A stretch of 64,000 bases of DNA from Verrucomicrobiota bacterium. Lineage in GTDB: Bacteria; Verrucomicrobiota; Verrucomicrobiia; Limisphaerales; Pedosphaeraceae. The notes below the pieces were generated by a model, which saw only the letters and a list, made by a program, of their open reading frames with translations, was not told where the DNA came from and did no database searches. The translations under genes and the position numbers were made by a program. Position 1 is the stretch's first letter; each line of letters opens with the position of its first letter. Positions 8,792 to 16,565 of this stretch are shown one piece after another. The DNA lies in assembly GCA_021325145.1 (NCBI GenBank), contig JAJPHR010000056.1:124001-188000 (forward strand). Reading direction: 5' to 3'.

Positions 8792-9784
8792 ATGGAATGT
8801 GAAGTTCTAATTGAAACAGCCCCCGACTCCGTTGGCGTTGATCCAGTGGTGAAGGTGACAGATTTCGCTGCTGGCCGTGGCTGGAGCGATCCCACCCAGA
8901 GCAGTGACCGCGCCCATTGGTGTTGCGAGCAATTGGAGGAGGGCCGAATCCTGGGGTTCGAGGACATCCCTTTTGATTTTCCCGAAGCGGACCGCCAATT
9001 CCTGCTTCAACAAAGGCAAAGCGACACGCGCGTTCACAAGAACATTTCTTATCGCCCGAAACAGGATGCGCTGCACGGCAACGCATCGGAACGGAAGGAG
9101 GACGCCGGGCGTTTGCACGGCATCATGCGGCATTACTCACGGGAGGCGACGGAATTTCTCGCCCGCGTGCTGGCCCCGTACGCGGCCCACTGGTCGCTGG
9201 ACTATGCCAGTTTCCGGCCGCAGGAGGAACGGGGACGCAAGCTGCCGCTGCACAAACGCAACGACTTGCTGCACGTGGACGCCTTTCCGTCCCGCCCTAC
9301 GCGCGGCAATCGCATTCTGCGCTGTTTCACGAACATCAATCCCAACCAGCCGCGCATTTGGTTGACGACGGACCAGTTCGCCGAACTGGCCGTGCGGTTC
9401 GCGCGCGAGGCTGGGCTGGAGGAAATTGCGCGGAATGGGAATGGCCGCTCCTGGCTGAACGCCCTCAAGCGGGCCATGGGGCTGAAAGCGGCGAATCGCT
9501 CCGCGTATGATAAGTTCATGCTCCGCTTTCATGATTACCTGAAGGAGAACGGGCGCTTTCAAGGGTCCTGCCGCAAAATTCAGTTGGCCTTCGCGCCGCA
9601 ATTCACCTGGGTGTGCTTTACCGACTCCGTTCCGCATGCTGTCATTTCCGGCCAATTTGCGGTGGAACAAACGTTCATTGTTCCCATCAATGCGATGATT
9701 CATCCGGAGAAATCTCCGCTGCGGGTGTTGGAACGGTTCGCTGGGCGCTCGCTCACAGCGGACGCAGCGTTGCAGCCGGGTTGA
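8792..9784 (+). CDS. kdoO: Kdo 3-hydroxylase (Fe(II)/2-oxoglutarate dioxygenase)
   Basis: 330 residues from ATG 8792. Matches the Kdo hydroxylase family: LEEGRILGFEDIPFDFPEAD (49-68), HKNISYRPKQD (82-92), and a jelly-roll core with an HxD motif in LLHVDAFPSRPTRG (H161, D163) and a distal His282 in SVPHAVISGQF, the expected iron-binding triad. These enzymes hydroxylate the inner Kdo sugar of lipopolysaccharide to Ko at the cytoplasmic face of the inner membrane, using 2-oxoglutarate and O2. This implies Kdo-bearing LPS and an aerobic lifestyle. It stands alone, convergent with the beta-strand-repeat gene. An upstream in-frame extension to 8651 lacks family features. Confidence 0.88.
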   Translation: MECEVLIETAPDSVGVDPVVKVTDFAAGRGWSDPTQSSDRAHWCCEQLEEGRILGFEDIPFDFPEADRQFLLQQRQSDTRVHKNISYRPKQDALHGNASERKEDAGRLHGIMRHYSREATEFLARVLAPYAAHWSLDYASFRPQEERGRKLPLHKRNDLLHVDAFPSRPTRGNRILRCFTNINPNQPRIWLTTDQFAELAVRFAREAGLEEIARNGNGRSWLNALKRAMGLKAANRSAYDKFMLRFHDYLKENGRFQGSCRKIQLAFAPQFTWVCFTDSVPHAVISGQFAVEQTFIVPINAMIHPEKSPLRVLERFAGRSLTADAALQPG

Positions 9785-9867
9785 TGAGATCTTCCACAAT
9801 GGCTGGGAGCGCGATCGAGAGTGTGTCGTTCCAGGCGGTCGCACTTTTTCCGCACGACAAAGGGAAC

Positions 9868-12800
9868 CTATTGAACTGAAAGCCTGAAGAATTCCTGCGG
9901 TGTAATATTCGTCACCCCTACGGACACGTTGAAGTTTCCACTTCCGTCAAAGGCATTTGTTGCCACCGGGACCCAATTGGTCAACCCTACGGCCACGTTG
10001 GCGCTTTCCAGCAGGACAAAGGGTTCATTCGCGACTCCATTAGTGCCCCGAATCGACAGCGTCGCTCCCGACAAACTGACACCCGTGATGCTCGGGGATG
10101 CGGGGATGGGCGCTGTCACAATGGACAGGGTCCCATTGGTGGCCAGATTGTTCGTATTCCATGCCAGGCCAAAACCAGGATAACCAGGCCGGGAAGGGCT
10201 GATGCTCGCAAACGTTCCGCTATAGCCGCCAACGGCGCTGAACAGGGTAAAGCTGTCTCCAGCGGCAAGCGAATCGGACAAATTCGTCAGTGCCAGCGTT
10301 CCACCGTAGACCAAACTTCCGCTGACCGAGAGTTGATCGTTGGTGTGGACGCCTTTGTTTAGCTTCATCAACGTGGTGCCGCCCAAAGTATTGGCACCAG
10401 GCACGCCGGTCACAGTCAGAATGCCGACCCTGGAAGTGGAGCCAGGCGCCACGGTCGCGCCATCGACCGTCGCCACCAATCCCGTCACCGCGCCAAAGCC
10501 GCTCAAGGTTTGCCCATTCTGCAATGTCAGCACCGGAGTGGGATTTCCATTCGTGTCCGTGTTGCCGCTCAAGTCCAGGGCGGAGCTGGCAGCGGCAAGG
10601 TTGATGCCTGCAGTATTTGAAATAGAACCCGCGCCCGGCAAGGCCAGTGTTCCGTTCCCAATCACGGTGTTCCCGGTGTAGAGGTTGTTGCTCGATAGAT
10701 TCAGCACGCCCAATCCAGTCTTTACGAGTGACCCGCTGCCGGCGATGACGCCCTTGATATTCAAAGCTCCGTCCACGGCCACCACGTCGAACTGGCAGTT
10801 TGTGCCGCTGAGCGTGGCCATGAAGCCGGAAATGAGGGTCAAGGTGGAGGTGCTGCCGCTGGCGCTATTGCGCAGGGTCCCGCCTCCGGTAATGGAGAGC
10901 TTGTCCATGTTTTCATTATGGCCGTTTAGGTCCAGCACACCGCCGGACAATGCCACCGGCACAGGAGTCGTGAGAGTGTCAGAGTGTATCTGGAAGCTGT
11001 TGCTGTCCACCACCAACCCATTGGCTTGAACCGTCAATCCGATGGTGCCCAACCCGATTGCCTGGCCCGAAGATTTATTCAGAGTAACCTGCCCGGCATT
11101 GACCATCAATCCGAGATTGTGGGCGCTTGTTCCCGTGCCGGTTATGTTCCATGTACCGGCGCCACTTTTAATAACCAGAGTGTTGCCGGAAATAATGTCA
11201 CCGTAAGTGCTCAGCGTGTTGGTGATGACGTTCAGGATAACACTTCCCGGCCCAACCGGAACCACAACATTTCCAGCAAGGGCCAATTCGGCGGTGCCGA
11301 GAAAGCTGAAATTGCCAGCCCAAATGAAAGAGGCGGGTGTCAAAAACATCCCGGCACCGCTGATGTTATCAATTGCGCCGCCGTTAATGGTTAAGACGCC
11401 CTGGCCAGCGGCATTTGGATCTCCAAGATTCAAGACGCCGGAGCCCAGCGTCAAGCCGCCACCGAAGTTATTGCCGACCGGCAGCGTTAACGCGCCATTT
11501 CCGGTTTTAGTCAGCAGGAAGTTTAACCCGCCATCAAAAATTGAACCTCCGACGATAAAATTATTCGAGCTGACCGTGAGGGTCGTGTTCGCATTCATCG
11601 TTACGCTGCCAGCGCCCGTGTTGAAGTTGTTGGCGGAGCCCCGGTAGGTAAAATTGCCGTTCCAGGTTTCTGGATTCGAAGCCTGCAAGGTGACATCCGA
11701 CCCGCTGGTATTATCAATCACCGCGCCGGAATTGAGGGTCAACGGCCCGGTGCCAATCGCGGACGCGGCAGCAGTGCCGCCGTTGTTTATGTTCAACTGA
11801 CCGGCGCTGATAACCGTCCCGCCGCTGTAAGCATTCGTCCCGGTGAGCGTCACAGTCCCACCGCCCAACACTTGCAGGTTGCCAGAGCCGGCGATGCTGC
11901 CGGTTCCGGTGATAATGTAGTTCTTGGCGGTGTTATTGGCCGTCACCGCGAGCGGATTAACGATGGTGTTCAAGGTAACCGTAATGGGTGAGGACCCGCT
12001 GGCTGTGTCATCGAATATCACCGCATTGCCGTCCACATATTTGGCGGGGTTGCCAAACTGCGTCCAGTTGCTTGTGGTGTTAATATCCCAAATGCCATTG
12101 CCTGCCCTCCAGTAGAAGGCCGGATTATACGTCGAACTCGTGACCACGAGGACAATCGTCTTGCTGGCCGTGACATTCGTGACGTAGCCTGAGGCTGATC
12201 CCCCGGACAATGTCACCGTCGCACTGTTCGGCACCGTTCCAGAGACGGCGCCGGTGTAGGTAATGAGAGGATAAGTTCCCACGGCGATGGCAGAGCCACC
12301 AACATCCACATTGGGTGTGGCCGTGAAAGCGACATTACCCCTGACCTGGACCGGGGCCACCGATACGCTGGGCGAAAGTGCGCCGAATTGAAAACTCATC
12401 GTGGGCGTACCCGAGGTGAAAGCGAGCGTCCCGCTGGACCAATACTGCCCCGGGCTCGACTGGATGGTGACCGCGGACGATCCTGTCGATCCATCCAGGG
12501 TCACAGGGCCATTGGTCGGAAAGGAGCTCGTCCCGATTGCCAGCGTGCCGTTGCTGACCACGGTGCTGCCGGCATAATTGTTCGCCCCGTTCAAAGTCAG
12601 CGTGCCACCACCCGTGAGGTTCAACCCGCCAGTCCCTGTGAGCGCGCCAGATAGCGAAATGTTAAAAGGATTGTTGTTGTTATCCGCGCATTGGAAAGTG
12701 ATGTTGCCGTTGGTATTACCAAGGGTCATGGGCAAGGATGAGGACCAATTCGCCAGGGCACCCACGGTGCCGCCGGAGAGCATAATGTTAATGGAGGGTG

Positions 12801-13914
12801 GAACCGCGTTAACGCTGATGCCATTTTTACCAAGATAGAGGCTTCCGCCCGAGTTAACCAAGGTCGCCGAGCCGGCGGTGCCGGAGGGCGCTCCGAAAAG
12901 AATTCCGCCCCAGGCGAAGACCACGCCGTTCGTTTGAATCATCACTGCAGTTGATGCGGCAGTCTCACCGGTGTCAAAGAAATCAATCGCGCTGGTCGAA
13001 CCTGTGAGCGAGGCGCTACCCACCGTCAAAATCCCGCCGTACACGTTGACTGTGCCACTGCTGCTGGCGCCGTCATAGCAGATCGCCAGGGGACGGGCTG
13101 CGGTAACCCCAACGTTCACGACGGCTCCGTTGCCGATCGTAAGAGTCCCATTTCCATTATTGCGCCCCACGATGAGCACGTTGCCGTTGGCAGTGAGAGT
13201 CGCATTACTTATCGTGAGAATGCCGGTGCTGTAAGTCGTCGAATTGGGAGCTGGCAGTGTCTGGGCATAACCGATGTAGAGGGTGGAGCTTATGGTCGAG
13301 GAGCCGTTGGTCATGTACACCGGCGAGAGAACATACATGATTGATGGAGTATTGGTGCCGCCCAAATAGAAGGCGCTGGTAGCGGGGCCCGCCAGACGAA
13401 CTTGAGTTGTGCCGGGGCCGATATTGCCCACCATGTTCACAATCGATCCGTTGCCGATCGGCCAGTATTGAGCGCCATTGTTGGCTCCGGTTATGTTGCA
13501 GCCGAAAGTCACCGCCTTTCCGTCGGCAACCGTCAGAAAATCGCCGGTGACGAGATAAATGGGGTTGCCGGAAAAGGTGTATCCGGAGTTATTGATGGCG
13601 AGGTTGGTGACCGCCACCTGGCCGGCATCGATTGAAATTGACCAGGCCCCGTCCGCGCCGCCGAATACAGCGCCATTCAAAGCTGCGGTGGTGCTGGTTT
13701 GCGTCCAGGCCACGTCGCCACTTCCGTTGTTCCAAACCGTGTTCCCGCTGGTCGTATCCCAGTTGCCGCTGGCGGGATCAACGATGGCTCCGTTATTGGT
13801 ATTGCCCGCATCCCAAATCAGTTGCGCTGCCGAAGCACGACTCGTTCCAAAGGTTAAACAAACCATTCCCAGAACGGAAAGAGCCGCAATTCGCAACAAC
13901 ATATGGTTATTCAT
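9868..13914 (-). CDS. Giant secreted protein of autotransporter-associated beta-strand repeats
   Basis: 1348 residues with a clear signal peptide (LRIAALSVLGMVCLTFGTSRASA). Most of the length is beta-helix-like, with repeated units of the form TGTGGLNLTGGGTLTLNG followed by ANNYAGSTVVSNGTLAIG, for example near residues 430-460, 690-715 and 1090-1140: the PATR/autotransporter-associated repeat. There is no C-terminal barrel; the protein ends in a ~50-residue domain (FVLLESANVAV ... LTNWVPVATN ... EFFRLSVQ) shared with four other secreted proteins in the window. Probably a surface or extracellular beta-helix; binding partner unknown. A GATAAAC motif precedes it. Confidence 0.88.
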   Translation of the reverse strand: MNNHMLLRIAALSVLGMVCLTFGTSRASAAQLIWDAGNTNNGAIVDPASGNWDTTSGNTVWNNGSGDVAWTQTSTTAALNGAVFGGADGAWSISIDAGQVAVTNLAINNSGYTFSGNPIYLVTGDFLTVADGKAVTFGCNITGANNGAQYWPIGNGSIVNMVGNIGPGTTQVRLAGPATSAFYLGGTNTPSIMYVLSPVYMTNGSSTISSTLYIGYAQTLPAPNSTTYSTGILTISNATLTANGNVLIVGRNNGNGTLTIGNGAVVNVGVTAARPLAICYDGASSSGTVNVYGGILTVGSASLTGSTSAIDFFDTGETAASTAVMIQTNGVVFAWGGILFGAPSGTAGSATLVNSGGSLYLGKNGISVNAVPPSINIMLSGGTVGALANWSSSLPMTLGNTNGNITFQCADNNNNPFNISLSGALTGTGGLNLTGGGTLTLNGANNYAGSTVVSNGTLAIGTSSFPTNGPVTLDGSTGSSAVTIQSSPGQYWSSGTLAFTSGTPTMSFQFGALSPSVSVAPVQVRGNVAFTATPNVDVGGSAIAVGTYPLITYTGAVSGTVPNSATVTLSGGSASGYVTNVTASKTIVLVVTSSTYNPAFYWRAGNGIWDINTTSNWTQFGNPAKYVDGNAVIFDDTASGSSPITVTLNTIVNPLAVTANNTAKNYIITGTGSIAGSGNLQVLGGGTVTLTGTNAYSGGTVISAGQLNINNGGTAAASAIGTGPLTLNSGAVIDNTSGSDVTLQASNPETWNGNFTYRGSANNFNTGAGSVTMNANTTLTVSSNNFIVGGSIFDGGLNFLLTKTGNGALTLPVGNNFGGGLTLGSGVLNLGDPNAAGQGVLTINGGAIDNISGAGMFLTPASFIWAGNFSFLGTAELALAGNVVVPVGPGSVILNVITNTLSTYGDIISGNTLVIKSGAGTWNITGTGTSAHNLGLMVNAGQVTLNKSSGQAIGLGTIGLTVQANGLVVDSNSFQIHSDTLTTPVPVALSGGVLDLNGHNENMDKLSITGGGTLRNSASGSTSTLTLISGFMATLSGTNCQFDVVAVDGALNIKGVIAGSGSLVKTGLGVLNLSSNNLYTGNTVIGNGTLALPGAGSISNTAGINLAAASSALDLSGNTDTNGNPTPVLTLQNGQTLSGFGAVTGLVATVDGATVAPGSTSRVGILTVTGVPGANTLGGTTLMKLNKGVHTNDQLSVSGSLVYGGTLALTNLSDSLAAGDSFTLFSAVGGYSGTFASISPSRPGYPGFGLAWNTNNLATNGTLSIVTAPIPASPSITGVSLSGATLSIRGTNGVANEPFVLLESANVAVGLTNWVPVATNAFDGSGNFNVSVGVTNITPQEFFRLSVQ

Positions 13915-13959
13915 AGAAGATTAATTTGGCCGTCAGGCGGTACACAGGTGTGGTCACAT

Positions 13960-13974
13960 ATTCGTTTATCGGCC
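13960..13974 (-). promoter_or_regulatory. GATAAAC-type upstream motif (copy 3)
   Basis: Minus strand GGCCGATAAACGAATA, about 48 bases before the ATG at 13914. Shares GCCGATAAAC with the copy before 1060. Function inferred from recurrence only. Confidence 0.35.
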
Positions 13975-14054
13975 GAGGCAGTTCATGGCAAGCATTTTCG
14001 AGATCTTTCGGAAAACTGAAGCGGTGGACCGCACGACTGGACAAAGATCTTTGG

Positions 14055-14075
14055 CGATGATTGGGGTAATCATCG
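14055..14075. promoter_or_regulatory. Perfect inverted repeat, possible operator
   Basis: CGATGATT, five-base spacer GGGGT, AATCATCG: a perfect 8+8 dyad about 100 bases upstream of the lipoprotein gene and 140 bases upstream of the divergent beta-strand-repeat gene. There is no T-run after it, so an operator is more likely than a terminator. Regulator unknown. Confidence 0.35.
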
Positions 14076-14176
14076 GAGGGCGTACCGCGTAGCGACGGGG
14101 AGGTGTTTGGAGGCTACCTTGCCCTGTGAACTGAGCGCGAAAAAATGAAATTCGTATGAACGAAGCGAATGGTCCG

Positions 14177-14437
14177 ATGAATCGAATCAAGGCCGCAGTG
14201 GGGCTGGCGCTTTTAGTGACGGTAGCGGGGTGTGTGGGTTACGAAGGCGGCGGTTACGTCGAAGGGGGCTACGGTGGCGCGGTGGTCGCGCCAGTGCCGG
14301 TGCCGCCGCCGCCTGATGTGTTTCTTTTCGGTGGCGATTTTGACCGGGGCCACGATGTGCATGAATACAGGCGTCGTGGATACGAAAGTCGTGAACATGA
14401 ACGCCATGAATATGAGCGCCATGAACATTGGCACTGA
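14177..14437 (+). CDS. Small lipoprotein with His/Glu/Arg-rich tail
   Basis: 86 residues from ATG 14177 (an ATG at 14156 adds seven residues). Positively charged n-region, hydrophobic h-region and a good lipobox LVTVAGC (Cys19) mark it as a lipoprotein. The mature part is Gly/Tyr/Pro-rich (GGGYVEGGYGGAVVAP), then HDVHEYRRRGYESREHERHE and a further His-rich end. The His content would allow metal binding, but no family is recognised. It lies 40 bases before the DUF2950 gene on the same strand, so co-transcription is likely. Confidence 0.7.
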   Translation: MNRIKAAVGLALLVTVAGCVGYEGGGYVEGGYGGAVVAPVPVPPPPDVFLFGGDFDRGHDVHEYRRRGYESREHERHEYERHEHWH

Positions 14438-14477
14438 TGAATTCCGCAGCACACGTTGAAGAAAGAAACTTGAGCTT

Positions 14478-15491
14478 ATGAAATTGCCAAAACAATCGAC
14501 ATATTTTGCATGGCATTTGATCGTCCTGACGCTGGCCGGGGTCGGGAGCATTTTGCCGGGACTTCAGGCCGCGCAGCCGTCCGAAGCGGAAGCGCAACTC
14601 AAATCAACGGACACGCAACAACGGACATTTGCGTCGTCGGATGACGCCGTGAAGGCATTGCAGTCGGCTGCCGAAGCCAAAGATCAGGCGGCGATGCGCG
14701 AGATTTTCGGCCCGCAGATCAACCAGCTTATGACCGGCGACCAGGTGCAGGACGCAAACAACCGAAAGCGGTTTGCCGAAATCCTCGCGCAGGGTTGCAA
14801 ACAGGTGAAAGAGGGCGAGGACAAAATCGTGCTGGAGGTGGGCACGAACGATTGGCCGATGCCGATTCCCCTGGTGAAAACGGACGGGCAATGGCGTTTC
14901 GACACGGCGGCGGGCAAGGAGGAAATCATCGACCGGCACATTGGGAAGGACGAACTCCACGCCATCGGCGTTTGCCGGGCTTACGTGGACGCACAACGGC
15001 AATACGCCGGCATGAATCCGAACTCGGCCAGGGAAACCCGGTACGCGCGGAAATTCAAGAGCTCGCCCGGAAAGAAGGACGGCCTTTACTGGCCGACGAC
15101 GGAGAGCGAACCGTCCAGCCCGTTCGGTGCTTTAGTGGCGGAGGCGCATGCCGAGGGTTACACCAGCCATCCGGCAGGCACGGGTCCGCACCCGTTTCAC
15201 GGCTATTACTTCCGAATTCTGACGCGACAAGGCAAGGACGCGCCCGGCGGGAAAATGGATTACATGAGCCACGGCGAACTGTCGCGTGGCTTCGCGTTGG
15301 TGGCTTATCCCGTCGATTGGGGACACTCGGGCATCATGACCTTCATCGTTAACCAGGACGGCAAAGTCTTTCAGCGGAATCTCGGTGAAGACACTGTTCG
15401 GATTGCGGGAGCGATGAAGGAATACAATCCGGACGGCAATTGGACGCCGGTCCAGGACAAGGGAGTGGTGAGCGCGGTGTCGCAGCGGTGA
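14478..15491 (+). CDS. Exported DUF2950-family protein
   Basis: 337 residues with a signal peptide (WHLIVLTLAGVGSILPGLQAA). Family features: FASSDDAVKALQSAAEAKDQ, a central FDTAAGKEEIIDRHIGKDEL and CRAYVDAQRQYA, then GALVAEAHAEGY, HPFHGYYFRILTRQGKDAPG and GFALVAYPVDWGHSGIMTFI. Members are periplasmic or envelope proteins of unknown activity, common in environmental Gram-negatives. A ribosome site-like GAAAGAAAC precedes the ATG. The tail sequence (DTVRIAGAMKEYNPDGNW) recurs as decayed copies at 16205-16465, showing local duplication. Confidence 0.87.
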   Translation: MKLPKQSTYFAWHLIVLTLAGVGSILPGLQAAQPSEAEAQLKSTDTQQRTFASSDDAVKALQSAAEAKDQAAMREIFGPQINQLMTGDQVQDANNRKRFAEILAQGCKQVKEGEDKIVLEVGTNDWPMPIPLVKTDGQWRFDTAAGKEEIIDRHIGKDELHAIGVCRAYVDAQRQYAGMNPNSARETRYARKFKSSPGKKDGLYWPTTESEPSSPFGALVAEAHAEGYTSHPAGTGPHPFHGYYFRILTRQGKDAPGGKMDYMSHGELSRGFALVAYPVDWGHSGIMTFIVNQDGKVFQRNLGEDTVRIAGAMKEYNPDGNWTPVQDKGVVSAVSQR

Positions 15492-15572
15492 GTTCCATTA
15501 ATCTTACCCGTTCAAACCCGGTTGGAACCCGTCACGCTTTGCGTGGTCGGCGTTACCGCGCTGGCGGCGCGA

Positions 15573-16097
15573 TCAATCCAGGAGCGCATGCCACCGTCGT
15601 TCGGCCTTGACCAATTCGGGTCCGGTGACGAGCGGATGCAAAGCCCGCTGATGCCAGCCGAAGGCCTTCACTTTATCGTCGCGAGCTTCCTGTTCCTCTT
15701 CGGCGCCGGCTTGCAACGCCTCGATTAACTCTTTGATCGCCTCACCGGCGGGAGAAGCATCAATGGCCGAGCCAATGATCAACCCGGACCAGCGCAGCAC
15801 CTTCTTGAAGCCCCTGAGAGTCGGCCAGAAGCTGTACTTGCGTTTGGCCTTGTCATGCGCGTCGAGCTTAAGCCGGGCCTGCTCGCCACCGAGGCCCATA
15901 TAGGTGAGTTCCTGGTCGGTCAGCGCGCGAAGTTTGGCCAATAATTCATCGAATCGCGCTTCCACTTCCTTCCAGGCGGCGCGATAGGCGTCCAGCTTCG
16001 GATCGGCAACCAGATGGTTGGCCGGCGCATGCACAATGCTGTAAAGCCATTCGCGCAGTTCTTCCACGAACTTAATCAGGTCCTCTTTCTCATTCAT
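15573..16097 (-). CDS. Unknown helical protein
   Basis: 174 residues, not recognised. Almost wholly charged helix: MNEKEDLIKFVEELREWLYS, YRAAWKEVEARFDELLAKLR, IKELIEALQAGAEEEQEARD, with one mildly hydrophobic segment (LRWSGLIIGSAIDASPAG, ~100-120). No signal peptide, so cytoplasmic or peripheral. It is convergent with the DUF2950 gene and sits next to decayed copies of that gene's tail. The charge pattern and a GGGAAAG before the ATG favour a real gene, but with no family it stays tentative. Confidence 0.5.
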   Translation of the reverse strand: MNEKEDLIKFVEELREWLYSIVHAPANHLVADPKLDAYRAAWKEVEARFDELLAKLRALTDQELTYMGLGGEQARLKLDAHDKAKRKYSFWPTLRGFKKVLRWSGLIIGSAIDASPAGEAIKELIEALQAGAEEEQEARDDKVKAFGWHQRALHPLVTGPELVKAERRWHALLD

Positions 16098-16204
16098 CCG
16101 AGCGTCTTTCCCGCTGCTGGCAATCCTTCCAGCTTGACGCGCCGTCTCATCGGCTAGGCGTTATGCCGGCCAGAGTATTGCTCAAATGGAAGTTGTCAAC
16201 ACGC

Positions 16205-16465
16205 TTCCAGGGCGATGGAGGAATACGAATCCGGATGGCGGACGAACGCCGGCTGGGAATAACAAAGAACCTTCCCGGCTGCCGCTCAGGAACCCTTCGT
16301 CAGGGCTCCCGACACAACCGGGCAAAATTCACCATCGCCAAGGCACGGTATCAGCAGGAATTCGGCGAATAGACCGCTCGGATTGCGGAGGCGATGAAGG
16401 AATACAATCCGGACAGCGATGGGCGCCGGTCCAAGAGAAAGGAGTGGTAGGAGCCATGTCGAAGG
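16205..16465 (+). pseudogene. Decayed echoes of the DUF2950 gene tail
   Basis: Two stretches repeat the 3' end of the DUF2950 gene. The clearer one (~16360-16462) matches the parent around 15400-15480: CTCGGATTGCGGAGGCGATG then AAGGAATACAATCCGGACAG against the parent TTCGGATTGCGGGAGCGATG then AAGGAATACAATCCGGACGG, followed by CGCCGGTCC and GGAGTGGT. A second, shorter one (16212-16246) has GATGGAGGAATACGAATCCG. Both are frameshifted with no usable start, so they are remnants of duplication. Confidence 0.65.
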
Positions 16466-16565
16466 GGTTGAGGTATGGGACGTCTAAAAAGGTGCGGCTG
16501 ATTTGAGTTAAAGAGTTAGCTATCGATGGAAAATGTGATTATGTACTTGTCCGGGGTTGACCCAA

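Noticed and set aside
9137..9844. 235-codon minus-strand frame opposite the Kdo hydroxylase gene
   Set aside because: Shadow; the plus frame has the full dioxygenase motif set.
10340..11647. Several plus-strand frames rich in Pro/Val within the beta-strand-repeat gene
   Set aside because: They are the complement of Gly/Asn/Thr codons in the repeats; no starts with ribosome sites and no domains.
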